From the NCBI RefSeq assembly GCF_023148685.1, contig NZ_JAHXNL010000002.1:62001-126000 (forward strand): a DNA stretch of 64,000 nucleotides. The letters run 5' to 3'. The DNA comes from Georgenia sp. EYE_87. GTDB lineage: Bacteria > Actinomycetota > Actinomycetes > Actinomycetales > Actinomycetaceae. The notes beneath the pieces are model-generated. The model searched no databases. It saw only the letters and a list, made by a program, of their open reading frames with translations, and was not told where the DNA came from. Made by a program: the position numbers and the translations under genes. Numbering within the stretch: the stretch's first letter is position 1; every line of letters starts with the position of its first letter. Shown one piece after another: positions 9,269 to 18,699 of the stretch.

Positions 9269-9285
9269 GAGCGGCCGCCGTCGTG
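9240..9285. terminator. Bidirectional terminator hairpin between purD and 6PGDH genes
   Basis: CACGACGGCGGCCG (9240-9253) pairs perfectly over 14 bp with 9272-9285 around an 18-nt loop, in the gap between two convergent genes. No U-tract follows on either strand. Confidence 0.75.
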
Positions 9286-9319
9286 CGCCGGCGCTACGGC
9301 CCAGGCGGTGGAGCTGGTG

Positions 9320-10774
9320 TCAGGACTGCTTCTCCTCCGAGCGGTCCCCGGACCACAGGGTGTGGAAGACGCCCTCGGCGTCCACGCGCTGGTAGGTGTG
9401 CGCGCCGAAGAAGTCGCGCTGGCCCTGGATGAGCGCGGCGGGCAGGCGCTCGGCCCGGATCCCGTCGTAGTAGCTCAGGGACGAGGCGAACACCGGCGTC
9501 GGGACGCCGTTGAGCGCGGCCTGAGAGACGATGCGCCGCCAGGCGGCGACGCCCTTGTCCATCACGTCGGTGAAGAACTCGTCGGCGAGCAGCAGCGGCA
9601 GGTCCGGCGTGCGCTCGTAGGCCTCGGTGATCCGGTTGAGGAAGCGGGCGCGGATGATGCAGCCGCCGCGCCAGATGCGGGCCATCGCGCCGCGGTCGAT
9701 GCCCCAGCCGTTCTCCTCGCTCGCCGCGGTGATCTGGTCGAACCCCTGCGAGTAGGCCACCACCTTCGAGGCGTAGAGGGCCTGACGCACGTCCTCGACG
9801 AAGGCGTCGCGGTCCGTGACGTCCCAGCTGCCGGCGTGGGCGGGCAGGACGCCCCGGGCGGCCTCGCGCTGCGGGACGGAGCCCGAGAGAGCGCGTGCGA
9901 ACGTGGCCTCGGCGATGCCCGTGACCGGGACGCCCAGGTCGAGGGCGTTCTGCACGGTCCAGCGGCCGGTGCCCTTCTGCTCGGCGCGGTCGAGCACGAT
10001 GTCGACGAAGGCCTTGCCGGTCTGCGGGTCCGTGTGCTTGAGCACGTCGGCGGAGATCTCGATGAGGAAGGACTCGAGGTCGCCCTTGTTCCACTCGGCG
10101 AAGATCTCGCCGATCTCCGCGGCGGAGGCGCCCAGTCCCTGCCGGAGCAGGTCGTACGCCTCGGCGATGAGCTGCATGTCCGCGTACTCGATGCCGTTGT
10201 GGACCATCTTGACGAAGTGGCCGGCGCCGTCGGGCCCGACGTACGTGCAGCACGGCACGCCGTCGACCTTCGCGGAGATGTCCTCGAGCATGGGGCCGAG
10301 GCGGTCGTAGGACTCCTTGGTGCCGCCGGGCATGATGGACGGCCCGTTCAAGGCGCCCTCCTCGCCGCCGGAGACACCGGAGCCGACGAAGTGCAGTCCC
10401 CGCTCGCGCAGCGCGTTCTCGCGCCGGATGGTGTCCGGGAAGTGCGCGTTGCCGGCGTCGACGATGATGTCGCCCGGCTCCATGTGCTCGGCGAGCTGGT
10501 CGATGACGGCGTCGGTACCCGGGCCGGCCTTGACCATGATGACTGCGACCCGCGGCTTCGAGAGGGACGCGACGAAGTCCTCGACCGACTCCGAGGGGAC
10601 GAACACCCCGTCGTCGCCGTGCTCGGTGACGAGCTTCTCGGTCTTGGCGTAGGAGCGGTTGTGGACGGCCACCTTGTAACCGTGGCGGGCGAAGTTACGA
10701 GCCAGGTTCGAGCCCATGACCGCCAGGCCGGTCACGCCGATGTCGGCGGTGCCGACGGGCTTCTCGCTTGCCAT
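9320..10774 (-). CDS. gnd: 6-phosphogluconate dehydrogenase, NADP-dependent, decarboxylating
   Basis: This enzyme oxidises and decarboxylates 6-phosphogluconate to ribulose-5-phosphate, making NADPH in the pentose phosphate pathway. The 484-residue protein is the long (about 470-480 residue) class. It has the N-terminal NADP fold GVTGLAVMGSNLARNFARHG and a loop with HNRS. The substrate signature GVSGGEEGALNGPSIMPGG and the KMVHNGIEYADMQ helix with the catalytic lysine follow. ATG 10774 has GGAGGA 8 nt upstream. The metallophosphoesterase gene lies 100 nt upstream on the same strand. Identification is secure. Confidence 0.96.
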   Translation of the reverse strand: MASEKPVGTADIGVTGLAVMGSNLARNFARHGYKVAVHNRSYAKTEKLVTEHGDDGVFVPSESVEDFVASLSKPRVAVIMVKAGPGTDAVIDQLAEHMEPGDIIVDAGNAHFPDTIRRENALRERGLHFVGSGVSGGEEGALNGPSIMPGGTKESYDRLGPMLEDISAKVDGVPCCTYVGPDGAGHFVKMVHNGIEYADMQLIAEAYDLLRQGLGASAAEIGEIFAEWNKGDLESFLIEISADVLKHTDPQTGKAFVDIVLDRAEQKGTGRWTVQNALDLGVPVTGIAEATFARALSGSVPQREAARGVLPAHAGSWDVTDRDAFVEDVRQALYASKVVAYSQGFDQITAASEENGWGIDRGAMARIWRGGCIIRARFLNRITEAYERTPDLPLLLADEFFTDVMDKGVAAWRRIVSQAALNGVPTPVFASSLSYYDGIRAERLPAALIQGQRDFFGAHTYQRVDAEGVFHTLWSGDRSEEKQS

Positions 10775-10874
10775 GCTTTCTTCCTCCAGTAGCCGGGGGG
10801 CGCGGTTCTGTGACGCCTGGAACGGTACGCGCTCGTGCCCGGCTGTGGCTTCCCCGTGCCACCAGTTGCCGCGC

Positions 10875-12275
10875 CTACGCCGGCCCGGCGTGCACCACGA
10901 ACGGTGGCTCCACCAGCCGGTCCTGCGGGTCCAGGGACGTCATCAGGTGCGGCGTGCCGTCCGGGAGGAGGGCGGCGATCGGCGTGAGCCGTGCCTCGGC
11001 GCCGTCGATGTCGACCAGCACCAGGTGCGCCTGCGCGGCCCACGCGGTGGTGCCGGCGCCCTCGAAGTCGCCGGGCACCCCCTCGCGGAGCTGCCCGCCT
11101 GCCCCGGAGATCACGTACGTACGGCCGTCCCTCTCGCTCACCTGGAAGTTGTGCTCGTGGCCGGCCAGCACCAGCCGCACGCCGGCGGCGTCGAAATACG
11201 GAAGCAGGTCGCGGCGCATCTCCTCGTCGTTCGAGTGGGACGGTCCGGCGCAGTACACCGGGTGGTGCGAGAACGGCACCACCCACCGCCGGCGTTCGCC
11301 AGCGAAGGCGTTGCGGAGGAACTCCGCGTGGCTGGCCGCCTGGAAGAACCGGTGCACGTCCGGGTCGTCGCTGTCGAGCGAGGTGTCCAGGCACACCAGC
11401 TCGAGGTCCCGGCCGTACCGCAGCCGGTAGAACAGGCCCGGCCCCACGGACGACCGGCCGGGCTCGTCGTCCCGGAACCGCTCGTGCACGTGGAAGTTGT
11501 CCTCCATCTGCCGGCGGTCGTCGCTGCTCTCCGTGTCGGCGGTGTCGTGGTTGCCGATCGCAGGGAAGACGGGGACCCGCGCGATCGCGTAGCGGTAGGG
11601 CTGGAAGAAGCTGGAGTACCACTCGTCGTCCTCCCCGCCGCCCTCCTCGTCAACCTGCCCCTGCTCACCGCGGTAGATGTTGTCGCCGAGCGAGACGACG
11701 AAGCGGACGTCGTGGCTCTCGACGAGCCGGTCGAGGACCTCCGCCACCCGCCGCTGCCGGCGGCTGGACTCGGAGTCCGAGCGGATGCCGACCCCGAAGT
11801 CGCCGATGGCGGCGAAGCGGACCGGCGGCGTCTCCGCGTCCGGGTGCGGCCAGGTGCGGAAGCGCAGGTCGTAGCGGCGGCCGGCCGGTGCGAGGTCGTA
11901 ACCGCCGCGGCTGCTGGGCACCCAGTCCCGGCGCTCGCCGGCGGCCCACTCCCGCCCGTCGACCTCGACGCGGTAGCGGTACTCGGTGTCAGGCGCCAGG
12001 CCCGTCAGCCACACCCACGTCCGGTCCGCCGTCGAGGCCTCGGCGACGACGGCGCCGCCGGCCAGCACCTGGACCGTGGCAGCCCCGAACGGCTCCGCGC
12101 CGCTGCCGATCGAGCTGCGCCGCCCCACCAGCGCGGGAAGCTCCTCGTCGTCGGCGATCCGCCAGCGGCCGCCCTCCGGGCGGCGGAAGGTGAAGCCGCC
12201 CCAGGCGACGAGCACGCGGTCGTGGGACAGGTCGACCAGGTGGACGAACTCCTCGACGTGCAGCTCCTCGGCCAT
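10875..12275 (-). CDS. Metallophosphoesterase of the calcineurin/purple acid phosphatase type
   Basis: The 466-residue protein has an N-terminal fibronectin-III-like beta domain (about residues 15-130; LVAWGGF, then LTGLAPDTEYRYRVEVDG). A calcineurin-like catalytic domain follows with all five metal motifs: IGDFG, LGDNIY, IGNHD, SHHPVY and GHEHN. This order is that of purple acid phosphatase/PhoD-like phosphoesterases. No signal peptide is visible, so it is probably cytoplasmic, unlike many relatives. ATG 12275 is preferred over an upstream ATG pair at 12287 and 12284. A CATGAT hexamer seven nt before 12275 could drive a leaderless message. The substrate is unknown. It is divergent from purC with only 71 nt between. 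Confidence 0.87.
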   Translation of the reverse strand: MAEELHVEEFVHLVDLSHDRVLVAWGGFTFRRPEGGRWRIADDEELPALVGRRSSIGSGAEPFGAATVQVLAGGAVVAEASTADRTWVWLTGLAPDTEYRYRVEVDGREWAAGERRDWVPSSRGGYDLAPAGRRYDLRFRTWPHPDAETPPVRFAAIGDFGVGIRSDSESSRRQRRVAEVLDRLVESHDVRFVVSLGDNIYRGEQGQVDEEGGGEDDEWYSSFFQPYRYAIARVPVFPAIGNHDTADTESSDDRRQMEDNFHVHERFRDDEPGRSSVGPGLFYRLRYGRDLELVCLDTSLDSDDPDVHRFFQAASHAEFLRNAFAGERRRWVVPFSHHPVYCAGPSHSNDEEMRRDLLPYFDAAGVRLVLAGHEHNFQVSERDGRTYVISGAGGQLREGVPGDFEGAGTTAWAAQAHLVLVDIDGAEARLTPIAALLPDGTPHLMTSLDPQDRLVEPPFVVHAGPA

Positions 12276-12333
12276 GGCGCACATCATGTACCGCCCGGTG
12301 GGACGGCACTCACCGACCGGCCGCGGCTCCTGC

Positions 12334-12339
12334 CAGGAT
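12334..12339 (+). promoter_or_regulatory. Leaderless-type -10 (CAGGAT) of purC
   Basis: CAGGAT ends 7 nt before ATG 12347. It overlaps the upstream in-frame ATG 12338, so the real start should be 12347. Confidence 0.55.
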
Positions 12340-12346
12340 GGGCGCC

Positions 12347-13264
12347 ATGAGCACCCACGACGGCTCGGCCCCCTACCTCGCGGGCTGGACGCACACCTAC
12401 TCCGGCAAGGTTCGTGACCTCTACGTGCCCGCGGACGCCACGGCCGCCGCGGACGGCGACGTCGTCCTCGTCGTGGCCTCCGACCGCATCAGCGCCTACG
12501 ACCACGTGCTCCCCACGACCATCCCCGACAAGGGAAAGATCCTCACGGCCATGAGCCTGTGGTGGTTCGACCAGCTCGCCGACATCGTCCCCAACCACGT
12601 GGTGTCCACCGACGTCCCGGCCGAGGTGGCCGGCCGGGCGATGGTCTGCCGCCAGCTGCGCATGTACCCGATCGAGTGCGTGGTCCGCGGCTACCTCACC
12701 GGATCGGGGCTCCAGGAGTACCGCGCGACCTCCGCCGTCGCCGGCCAGCCGCTGCCCCCGGGTCTGCGCGACGGAGACCGCCTGCCCGAGCCGCTGTTCA
12801 CGCCGGCGGCGAAGGCCGAGGTGGGCGAGCACGACGAGAACATCACGTTCGAGGAGATGGCCTCCCGGGTGGGCGCCGGCCTCGCCGCCCAGCTGCGGGA
12901 CCGCACGCTGGCGGTCTACGCGAGGGCGACTTCGATCGCGGCCGAGCGCGGCATCATCCTCGCCGACACCAAGCTCGAGTTCGGCGCCTCGCCGCTGCCG
13001 GGGGAGCCGGCCGTGGTCCTCGGCGACGAGGTCCTCACGCCGGACTCGTCCCGGTTCTGGCCCGCGGACGACTGGGAGCCGGGCCGCGCCCAGGTCAGCT
13101 TCGACAAGCAGTTCGTGCGCGACTGGCTGACCTCGCCCGAGTCGGGCTGGGACCGGCAGGCGGACGCCCCGCCGCCCCCGCTGCCCGACGAGGTGGTCCG
13201 GCGCACCCGGGAGCGGTACGTCGAGGCATACGAGCAGCTCACGGGGAGCTCCTTCGACGCCTGA
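12347..13264 (+). CDS. purC: Phosphoribosylaminoimidazole-succinocarboxamide synthase (SAICAR synthetase)
   Basis: PurC condenses CAIR with aspartate using ATP to make SAICAR. The 305-residue protein has the family's order. It opens with SGKVRDLY, then [22 protein letters not shown] and the signature [26 protein letters not shown], the late Mg-binding and catalytic segment, and [10 protein letters not shown] follow. Length is normal. The gene stands alone, divergent from a phosphoesterase, and precedes a desaturase with its own promoter region. Identification is secure. Confidence 0.97.
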   Translation: MSTHDGSAPYLAGWTHTYSGKVRDLYVPADATAAADGDVVLVVASDRISAYDHVLPTTIPDKGKILTAMSLWWFDQLADIVPNHVVSTDVPAEVAGRAMVCRQLRMYPIECVVRGYLTGSGLQEYRATSAVAGQPLPPGLRDGDRLPEPLFTPAAKAEVGEHDENITFEEMASRVGAGLAAQLRDRTLAVYARATSIAAERGIILADTKLEFGASPLPGEPAVVLGDEVLTPDSSRFWPADDWEPGRAQVSFDKQFVRDWLTSPESGWDRQADAPPPPLPDEVVRRTRERYVEAYEQLTGSSFDA

Positions 13265-13329
13265 GCACGGCCCGTCCGGGGGCGCCGCCGACGCGCCGAC
13301 GACGGCGACACACCGGCGGAACGTTGAGC

Positions 13330-13349
13330 AACCTACGAAACCGTAGGTT
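13330..13349. promoter_or_regulatory. 20-bp palindrome AACCTACG-AAAC-CGTAGGTT, candidate TetR operator of the desaturase
   Basis: Two perfect 8-bp arms around a 4-nt spacer lie about 107 nt before the desaturase ATG, where the promoter is expected. The TAGGTT in the right arm could itself be the -10, so a bound protein would block it. No regulator gene is adjacent, so it would act in trans. Confidence 0.65.
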
Positions 13350-13455
13350 CTGGGTGTCGCACTCACGGCATCCGTGCCACACTGACGAACGGTGGCCACG
13401 TCAGGTCGCCAGTACGGCCCCCGGTCGTGCCCCCTCCAGAACCCAGGTGGCGGCC

Positions 13456-14601
13456 ATGAGCCAGACCCTTGACCACTCCTCGCCCACTCCCGGACCGGCG
13501 CTGCACCCGGCCGGCGAGCGCCCGGACGGCGACGGCCCCCGCCGTCGCCCCGGCGCCGCCCGCGAGCGGCAGCTCAGCGACTTCACGGCGCTGACCGCGA
13601 TCGTCCAGCAGGCCGGCCTGATGCGCCGCCGCTACGGCTACTACTGGTCCAAGCTCATCGGACTCACCGTCGCCGGGCTGGCCCTGGCGGCAGTGTTCGT
13701 CTGGGTCGGGGACACCTGGTGGCAGATGGTCACCGCCGTCGTCCTCGCGCTCCTGATGACCCAGATCGCCTTCCTCGGCCACGACGCCGCTCACCGGCAG
13801 ATCTTCGTGTCCGGGAAGTGGAACGAGTGGGTATCCCTCATCGTCATCAACCTCTTCGCCGGCATGGGGCACGGTTGGTGGAACCGCAAGCACAACAAGC
13901 ACCACGCGGCTCCCAACAAGCTCGACGCCGACCCCGACATCGCGCCGGGCGTCCTCGCGTTCACCCCGCAGGCCGCGCAGGCCCGGACCAACCGGGTGAC
14001 CCGTTGGCTGGCCAACAAGCAGGGGTACTTCTTCTACCCGCTGCTGTTGCTGGAGGGCGTCAACCTCCATGTCCAGGGCGTCAAGCGCGTGGTCTCCCGC
14101 GGGGAGGTCAAGCGCCGCTGGGTGGAGCTGTCCTTCATCACCGTGCGCCTGGTCAGCTACTTCGCGCTGGTCTTCCTGGTGCTCTCCCCGGGCAAGGCGG
14201 CCGCGTTCATCGGCATCCAGCTGGCCGTGTTCGGTCTGTACATGGGCCTGTCCTTCGCGCCGAACCACATCGGCATGCCGATCGTCCCGCCTGACGTCAA
14301 GATCGACTTCCTGCGCCGCCAGGTGCTGATGAGCCGCAACGTCACCGGCGGCCGCTGGGTCGACACCTTCATGGGCGGCCTCAACTTCCAGGTGGAGCAC
14401 CACCTCTTCCCCTCCATGGCGCGCCCGCACCTGCGCGAGGTGGCCCCCATCGTCCGCGAGTACTGCGAGAAGCTCGGGGTCCGCTACACCGAGACGTCCA
14501 TCGGGCAGTCGTACGTGGCCGTCACGAAGTACATCAACAACGTCGGCCGCGCGGGCCTCGACGTCTGGGCCTGCCCGCTGGCCACGCAGTACCGCGTCTG
14601 A
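13456..14601 (+). CDS. Membrane fatty acid desaturase (acyl-CoA/acyl-lipid delta type)
   Basis: A 381-residue integral membrane di-iron desaturase. The three histidine boxes that bind the irons are present: HDAAH near residue 115, HNKHH near 150, and QVEHH near 315. Hydrophobic spans flank them ([35 protein letters not shown]; two more about residues 230-265). Such enzymes insert a cis double bond in membrane acyl chains using O2 and ferredoxin or reductase electrons. The class resembles DesA3/linoleoyl-CoA desaturases. ATG 13456 was chosen because the earlier open frame runs through purC. The N-terminal 35 residues are disordered. A 20-bp dyad upstream suggests repression by a TetR-type lipid regulator. 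No reductase gene is next to it. Confidence 0.92.
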   Translation: MSQTLDHSSPTPGPALHPAGERPDGDGPRRRPGAARERQLSDFTALTAIVQQAGLMRRRYGYYWSKLIGLTVAGLALAAVFVWVGDTWWQMVTAVVLALLMTQIAFLGHDAAHRQIFVSGKWNEWVSLIVINLFAGMGHGWWNRKHNKHHAAPNKLDADPDIAPGVLAFTPQAAQARTNRVTRWLANKQGYFFYPLLLLEGVNLHVQGVKRVVSRGEVKRRWVELSFITVRLVSYFALVFLVLSPGKAAAFIGIQLAVFGLYMGLSFAPNHIGMPIVPPDVKIDFLRRQVLMSRNVTGGRWVDTFMGGLNFQVEHHLFPSMARPHLREVAPIVREYCEKLGVRYTETSIGQSYVAVTKYINNVGRAGLDVWACPLATQYRV

Positions 14602-14608
14602 CCGACAG

Positions 14609-14636
14609 AGGCGGGCGGCCTCGCCGCCGCCCGCCT
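14609..14636 (+). terminator. GC-rich hairpin after the desaturase
   Basis: AGGCGGGCGG (14609-14618) pairs with 14627-14636 over 10 bp, loop 8 nt, beginning 8 nt after the stop codon. Confidence 0.6.
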
Positions 14637-14728
14637 GGCCCGCCGCCCGCCTGGCCGCCGCCGGATCTCCGCGCTGACGGCGCCGCCGGCCGAGTCGCGG
14701 CCGCCTCTGAGGTCAGTGCCCTCCGCGG

Positions 14729-14734
14729 TAGCGT
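14729..14734 (+). promoter_or_regulatory. Leaderless-type -10 (TAGCGT) of the isochorismatase-like gene
   Basis: TAGCGT ends 7 nt before GTG 14742 and no ribosome binding site is present, so translation probably begins at the 5' end of the message. Confidence 0.6.
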
Positions 14735-14741
14735 CGGACAG

Positions 14742-15296
14742 GTGAGGACCGACGACGCAGGCCCGCCCTGGCTGGTCGTGATCGACCCCCAGCACATCTT
14801 CGCCGAGCCGCCGAGCCCCTGGGCCGCCCCGGACTTCGACGCGATCCTCGACCCGGTCCGCCGGCTCGCCGCGGCGCACGCGGGCCGGGTGGTGGTCACC
14901 CGGATCGTCGCCCCCGCACGACCCGCCGGCTCGTGGGTGCCCTACTACCGGCTCTGGCCCTTCGCCCTCGTCCCCGACGACGACCCGCTCTACGAGGTGG
15001 TGCCCGCGCTGCGTGACCTGCCGGCCGCCGTCGTGACCGAACCGACCTTCGGCAAGTGGACCGCCGCCCTGCGCGCGGTCACCGGCCCCACGCCCCGCCT
15101 GCTGCTCGCCGGCGCCGCGACCGACTGCTGCGTGCTCTCGACCGCCCTCGCGGCGGCCGACGGCGGCGCCGAGGTCGAGGTGGTGACGGACGCCTGCGCC
15201 GGGTCGAGCGCGGAGAACCACCGCCGGGCGCTGGGGGCGATGTCGCTCTACGCCCCGCAGATCCGGCTCACCACGACCGACGAGGTGCTGGCATGA
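14742..15296 (+). CDS. Isochorismatase-family cysteine hydrolase (nicotinamidase-like)
   Basis: The 184-residue protein has the cysteine-hydrolase triad: Asp in LVVIDPQHIF (near residue 15), Lys in TFGKWTAAL and Cys in AATDCCVLSTALAA. Members hydrolyse nicotinamide, isochorismate, N-carbamoyl amides or related bonds in the cytoplasm. It overlaps the following nucleoside hydrolase gene by 4 nt (ATGA), so the two are co-translated. The pairing with a ribohydrolase suggests nucleoside or nicotinamide riboside salvage: one enzyme cuts the N-glycosidic bond and the other deamidates the base. That link is inference. Confidence 0.85.
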   Translation: MRTDDAGPPWLVVIDPQHIFAEPPSPWAAPDFDAILDPVRRLAAAHAGRVVVTRIVAPARPAGSWVPYYRLWPFALVPDDDPLYEVVPALRDLPAAVVTEPTFGKWTAALRAVTGPTPRLLLAGAATDCCVLSTALAAADGGAEVEVVTDACAGSSAENHRRALGAMSLYAPQIRLTTTDEVLA

Positions 15297-16267
15297 CCCC
15301 GGCCCCCGCGTCGCGGGCCGGCGGTCCCGGGGCGCCGGTGCGCGTGCTCCTCGACGTCGACCCCGGCCACGACGACGCCCTCGCCATCCTGGTCGCCGCT
15401 GGCCTGCCCGGGCTCGAGATCGCCGCGATCACCACGGTCGGCGGCAACCAGACGCTGGAGAAGGTCACACGCAACGCGCTCGCCGTCGCCACCGTCGCCG
15501 GCCTCGAGACCGTCGTGGCCGCCGGCTGCGACCGGCCGCTGGTGACCGGCGCCGTGCTGACGGACCCCGAGACCCACGGGGCCAGCGGCCTCGACGGGCC
15601 TGAGCTGCCCGAGCCGACGGTGCGGCTCGACCCCCGGCACGGCGTCGACGTGATCGTCGAGACGGTCATGGCGGCCGAGCCCGGCACGGTGACCCTGGTG
15701 CCCACGGGGCCGCTGACCAACATCGCCACCGCGCTGCGGCGCCAGCCGGCCATCGCGGACCGCGTGGCGGAGGTGGTGCTCATGGGTGGCGGGTACAGCA
15801 AGGGCAACGTCACGCCGGCCGCCGAGTTCAACATCTACACCGACCCCGAGGCCGCGCACATCGTGTTCTCGGCCCCGTGGCGCGTGACCATGGTCGGCCT
15901 CGACCTGACCCACCAGGCGCTCGCCACCCCCGACGTCCACCAGCGGTTCCGGGCCATGGGCACGAGGGCCGGACGGTTCGTCGTCGACATGCTCGACTTC
16001 TTCGGGCCCGCGTACCGCGCCAAGCAGGGCTTCGACTCCCCGCCCGTCCACGACGTCTGCGCCCTGGTGCGGGCCGTCGCCCCCGACATCGTCACGGTCC
16101 GGCCCGGCCACGTCGACGTCGAGCTGCACGGGCAGCACACCCGGGGCATGACGGTGACCGACCTGCGCGGGCGCGAGGGCCGTGATCTCGACCACCTCGT
16201 GGCCACCGAGCTCGACGTTCCCCGGTTCTGGGACCTCGTCACCGGCGCGGTCGCCCGCCTGCCCTGA
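15293..16267 (+). CDS. Nucleoside hydrolase (inosine/uridine-preferring family)
   Basis: The 324-residue protein carries the calcium-binding [13 protein letters not shown] motif near residue 20. [15 protein letters not shown] and [27 protein letters not shown] follow, then a late HDVCAL motif, all hallmarks of IU-type nucleoside hydrolases. These enzymes split ribonucleosides into base and ribose for salvage. ATG 15293 overlaps the stop of the isochorismatase-like gene as ATGA, showing translational coupling. An additional N-terminal Ala/Pro stretch of 14 residues precedes the fold. Base preference cannot be read. The gene is followed by purS 131 nt on, with its own promoter. Confidence 0.92.
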   Translation: MTPAPASRAGGPGAPVRVLLDVDPGHDDALAILVAAGLPGLEIAAITTVGGNQTLEKVTRNALAVATVAGLETVVAAGCDRPLVTGAVLTDPETHGASGLDGPELPEPTVRLDPRHGVDVIVETVMAAEPGTVTLVPTGPLTNIATALRRQPAIADRVAEVVLMGGGYSKGNVTPAAEFNIYTDPEAAHIVFSAPWRVTMVGLDLTHQALATPDVHQRFRAMGTRAGRFVVDMLDFFGPAYRAKQGFDSPPVHDVCALVRAVAPDIVTVRPGHVDVELHGQHTRGMTVTDLRGREGRDLDHLVATELDVPRFWDLVTGAVARLP

Positions 16268-16358
16268 CGCCGGAGAGCGGCGTCGCCGGGACGGGGACAG
16301 GGCCGCGTGCTCACGCCCGGGCGGCGGACGCCCCCGGCGGGACGGCACGCGCAGCGGC

Positions 16359-16364
16359 TACCCT
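16359..16364 (+). promoter_or_regulatory. Probable -10 (TACCCT) of purSQ, with ribosome binding site AAGGAG at 16386
   Basis: TACCCT is 34 nt before the purS ATG, so this operon has a short leader. AAGGAG sits 7 nt before ATG 16399. Confidence 0.55.
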
Positions 16365-16398
16365 GGCATCGCCGTCGTCCACCCCAAGGAGTTCAGAC

Positions 16399-16656
16399 AT
16401 GGGACGCATCGTCGTCGAGGTCATGCCCAAGCCGGAGATCCTCGACCCCCAGGGCAAGGCCGTGGCCGGGGCGTTGCCCCGTCTCGGCCTCGACCAGTTC
16501 ACCGGGGTGCGCCAGGGCAAGCGCTTCGAGCTGAGCGTCGAGGGCGAGGTCACCGACGAGCTGCTCGCCGCGGCCCGGCAGGCGGCCGAGACCGCCCTGT
16601 CGAACCCGATCATCGAGGACGTCGTGGGCGTCTACGACGCGGACGGGGCGCGCTGA
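16399..16656 (+). CDS. purS: Phosphoribosylformylglycinamidine synthase subunit PurS
   Basis: PurS is the small bridging subunit of the three-part FGAM synthase (PurS, PurQ, PurL), which converts FGAR to FGAM. The 85-residue protein starts [19 protein letters not shown], and its [13 protein letters not shown] stretch ([14 protein letters not shown]) is the family signature. It overlaps purQ by one nucleotide (TGATG). The catalytic subunit purL lies 29 kb away in this window, so the complex is encoded in two separate places. Identification is secure. Confidence 0.95.
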   Translation: MGRIVVEVMPKPEILDPQGKAVAGALPRLGLDQFTGVRQGKRFELSVEGEVTDELLAAARQAAETALSNPIIEDVVGVYDADGAR

Positions 16657-17366
16657 TGGCCGCCGCCGGCGCCCGGATCGGCGTCGTCACCTTCCCCGGC
16701 ACGCTCGACGACCGCGACGCGGCCCGCGCGGTGCGCCTCGCAGGAGCCGAGCCGGTCTCGCTCTGGCACGCGGACGCGGACCTGCGCGGGGTCGACGCGG
16801 TCATCCTCCCCGGCGGGTTCTCCTACGGCGACTACCTGCGCTGCGGGGCCATCGCCCGCTTCGCACCCGTGATGACCGAGGTGGTCGAGGCGGCCCGCGG
16901 CGGCCTGCCGGTGCTCGGCATCTGCAACGGGTTCCAGATCCTGTGCGAGGCGCACCTGCTGCCCGGCGCGCTGATCCGCAACGACCATCAGCGCTTCATC
17001 TGCCGCGACCAGCAGCTGCGCGTGGTCAACGCCTCCACGGCGTGGACCTCCGACCTCGAGGCCGGCCAGGTCATCACCGTCCCGCTCAAGAACGGCGAGG
17101 GCGGCTTCGTCGCCGACGACGCCACCCTCGACCGGCTCGAGGGCGAGGGGCAGGTCGTCTTCCGCTACGAGGGGTCCAACCCCAACGGCTCCCTGCGGGA
17201 CATCGCCGGCGTGAGCAACGAGCGCGGCAACGTCGTCGGCCTCATGCCGCACCCGGAGCACGCCGTGGAGCCGGGCTTCGGTCCCGACATGGGTGGTGCA
17301 CCCCGCGCGGGGACCGACGGCCTCAAGCTGTTCACCTCGGTGATCGGGTCCCTCGTCAACGCCTGA
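16656..17366 (+). CDS. purQ: Phosphoribosylformylglycinamidine synthase subunit PurQ (glutaminase)
   Basis: PurQ is the class-I glutamine amidotransferase that feeds ammonia to PurL. The 236-residue protein has the oxyanion loop [13 protein letters not shown] and the nucleophile elbow [10 protein letters not shown] (Cys near residue 90). The [11 protein letters not shown] ending supplies the catalytic His and Glu. It starts at ATG 16656 inside the purS stop codon. A convergent alanine dehydrogenase gene ends 33 nt downstream. Identification is secure. Confidence 0.97.
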   Translation: MAAAGARIGVVTFPGTLDDRDAARAVRLAGAEPVSLWHADADLRGVDAVILPGGFSYGDYLRCGAIARFAPVMTEVVEAARGGLPVLGICNGFQILCEAHLLPGALIRNDHQRFICRDQQLRVVNASTAWTSDLEAGQVITVPLKNGEGGFVADDATLDRLEGEGQVVFRYEGSNPNGSLRDIAGVSNERGNVVGLMPHPEHAVEPGFGPDMGGAPRAGTDGLKLFTSVIGSLVNA

Positions 17367-17399
17367 CCGGGAGCTCCTGCCCGCGGGCCGCCGGGCCGG

Positions 17400-18554
17400 T
17401 CAGGCGGACCGCTGACCGGAGTTCGTGGCGACGGGCGGCCGGTCGAGCACCTCCGCCAGCGGCGTCGCGCCCAGCCCGTGCGCCGCGGCGACCGGTGCGC
17501 ACACGACCGCGCCGTCGTGGGTGTTCAGCCCCCTGGCGAGCGCCGCGTCGGCGCGCATCGCCTCGCGCCACCCCCGGCCCGCGAGCTCGAGGGCGTAGGG
17601 CACCGTGACGTTGGTCAGGGCGTAGGTCGACGTGTGCGGCACGGCGCCCGGCATGTTGGCGACGCAGTAGTACACGACGTCGTGCACCCGGTACGTGGGG
17701 TCGCTGTGCGTGGTCGGCCGCGCCCCCTCGAAGCACCCGCCCTGGTCGATGGCGATGTCGACGACCACGGCCCCCGGCTTCATCCGGCTCACCTGCTCGT
17801 CCGTGACCAGCTTCGGCGCCCGCGCCCCGCGGACGAGGACGGCCCCGATGACGAGGTCGGCGTCCGCGATCGCCCGGTCGATCTCGTAGGCGTTCGACGC
17901 GACGGTCTGGCAGTGGCCCTGGTAGATGGCGTCGGCGTGGCGGAGCTTGGCCAGGTCCTTGTCCAGGAGCAGCACCTCGGCCTGCATGCCCAGCGCGATC
18001 GCGGCCGCGTTCATCCCCGCGACCCCGGCGCCGATCACGACGACCTTCGCGGCGTAGACGCCCGAGACGCCGCCCAGGAGCACCCCGCGGCCGCCCTCCG
18101 AGCTGAGCAGGGTGTGGGCGCCCACCATGGGCGCCAGCCGGCCGGCCACCTCGCTCATGGGTGCGAGCAGCGGCAGGGTGCCGTCGGGCAGCTCGACCGT
18201 CTCGTAGGCGATCGCCGTGACCTTCCGGGTGAGCAGCTCTTCCGTCAGGCGCCGGTCCGCGGCCAGGTGGAGGAACGTGAAGAGGGTCTGCCCCTCCCTC
18301 ATGCGGTGGTACTCCTCCGGCACCGGCTCCTTGACCTTCAGGACCAGGTCCGCGGCCGCCCACGTCTCGTCCGGGCCCGGCAGAACCGTGGCGCCCGCGG
18401 CGGAGTAGTCGTCGTCGGTGATCGCGGACCCCGTGCCGGCACCCGTCTCGACGTAGACGTCGTGCCCCGCCCGGACCAGCTGGTCGACGCCCGAGGGGGT
18501 GATGGCGACGCGCAGCTCGGTGTTCTTGACCTCGCGGGGAACGGAGATCCGCAT
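17400..18554 (-). CDS. ald: Alanine dehydrogenase
   Basis: Ald interconverts L-alanine and pyruvate plus ammonia with NAD. The 384-residue protein starts [20 protein letters not shown], the classical N-terminal signature including substrate-binding Arg and Lys, and has [10 protein letters not shown]. The Rossmann segment [20 protein letters not shown] follows, then [12 protein letters not shown]. The start ATG 18554 has AAGGA upstream (about 9 nt). The open frame to 19007 is a run-through. A -10-like TAGACT (18611-18616, minus strand) would give a leader of about 50 nt. Many actinobacteria place an Lrp/AldR regulator beside ald, but here the divergent neighbour is a YceI protein. Identification is secure. 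Confidence 0.95.
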   Translation of the reverse strand: MRISVPREVKNTELRVAITPSGVDQLVRAGHDVYVETGAGTGSAITDDDYSAAGATVLPGPDETWAAADLVLKVKEPVPEEYHRMREGQTLFTFLHLAADRRLTEELLTRKVTAIAYETVELPDGTLPLLAPMSEVAGRLAPMVGAHTLLSSEGGRGVLLGGVSGVYAAKVVVIGAGVAGMNAAAIALGMQAEVLLLDKDLAKLRHADAIYQGHCQTVASNAYEIDRAIADADLVIGAVLVRGARAPKLVTDEQVSRMKPGAVVVDIAIDQGGCFEGARPTTHSDPTYRVHDVVYYCVANMPGAVPHTSTYALTNVTVPYALELAGRGWREAMRADAALARGLNTHDGAVVCAPVAAAHGLGATPLAEVLDRPPVATNSGQRSA

Positions 18555-18699
18555 GGTGGCCACGTCCTTGTGGTGGTGGGCAGCGACCCCGAGGTCGCCC
18601 TGCGCACGGCAGTCTACGGTCGCCAACCGTCCTTCGTCGGCCGCATCTGCGTGCAAGAATTCCCGCAGACGGGCGTCTCGGCCCCGAGAAGGAGCAACG

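Noticed and set aside
12559..13455. Upstream extension of the desaturase frame
   Set aside because: It runs through purC in another frame and lacks membrane or histidine features; homology starts at 13456.
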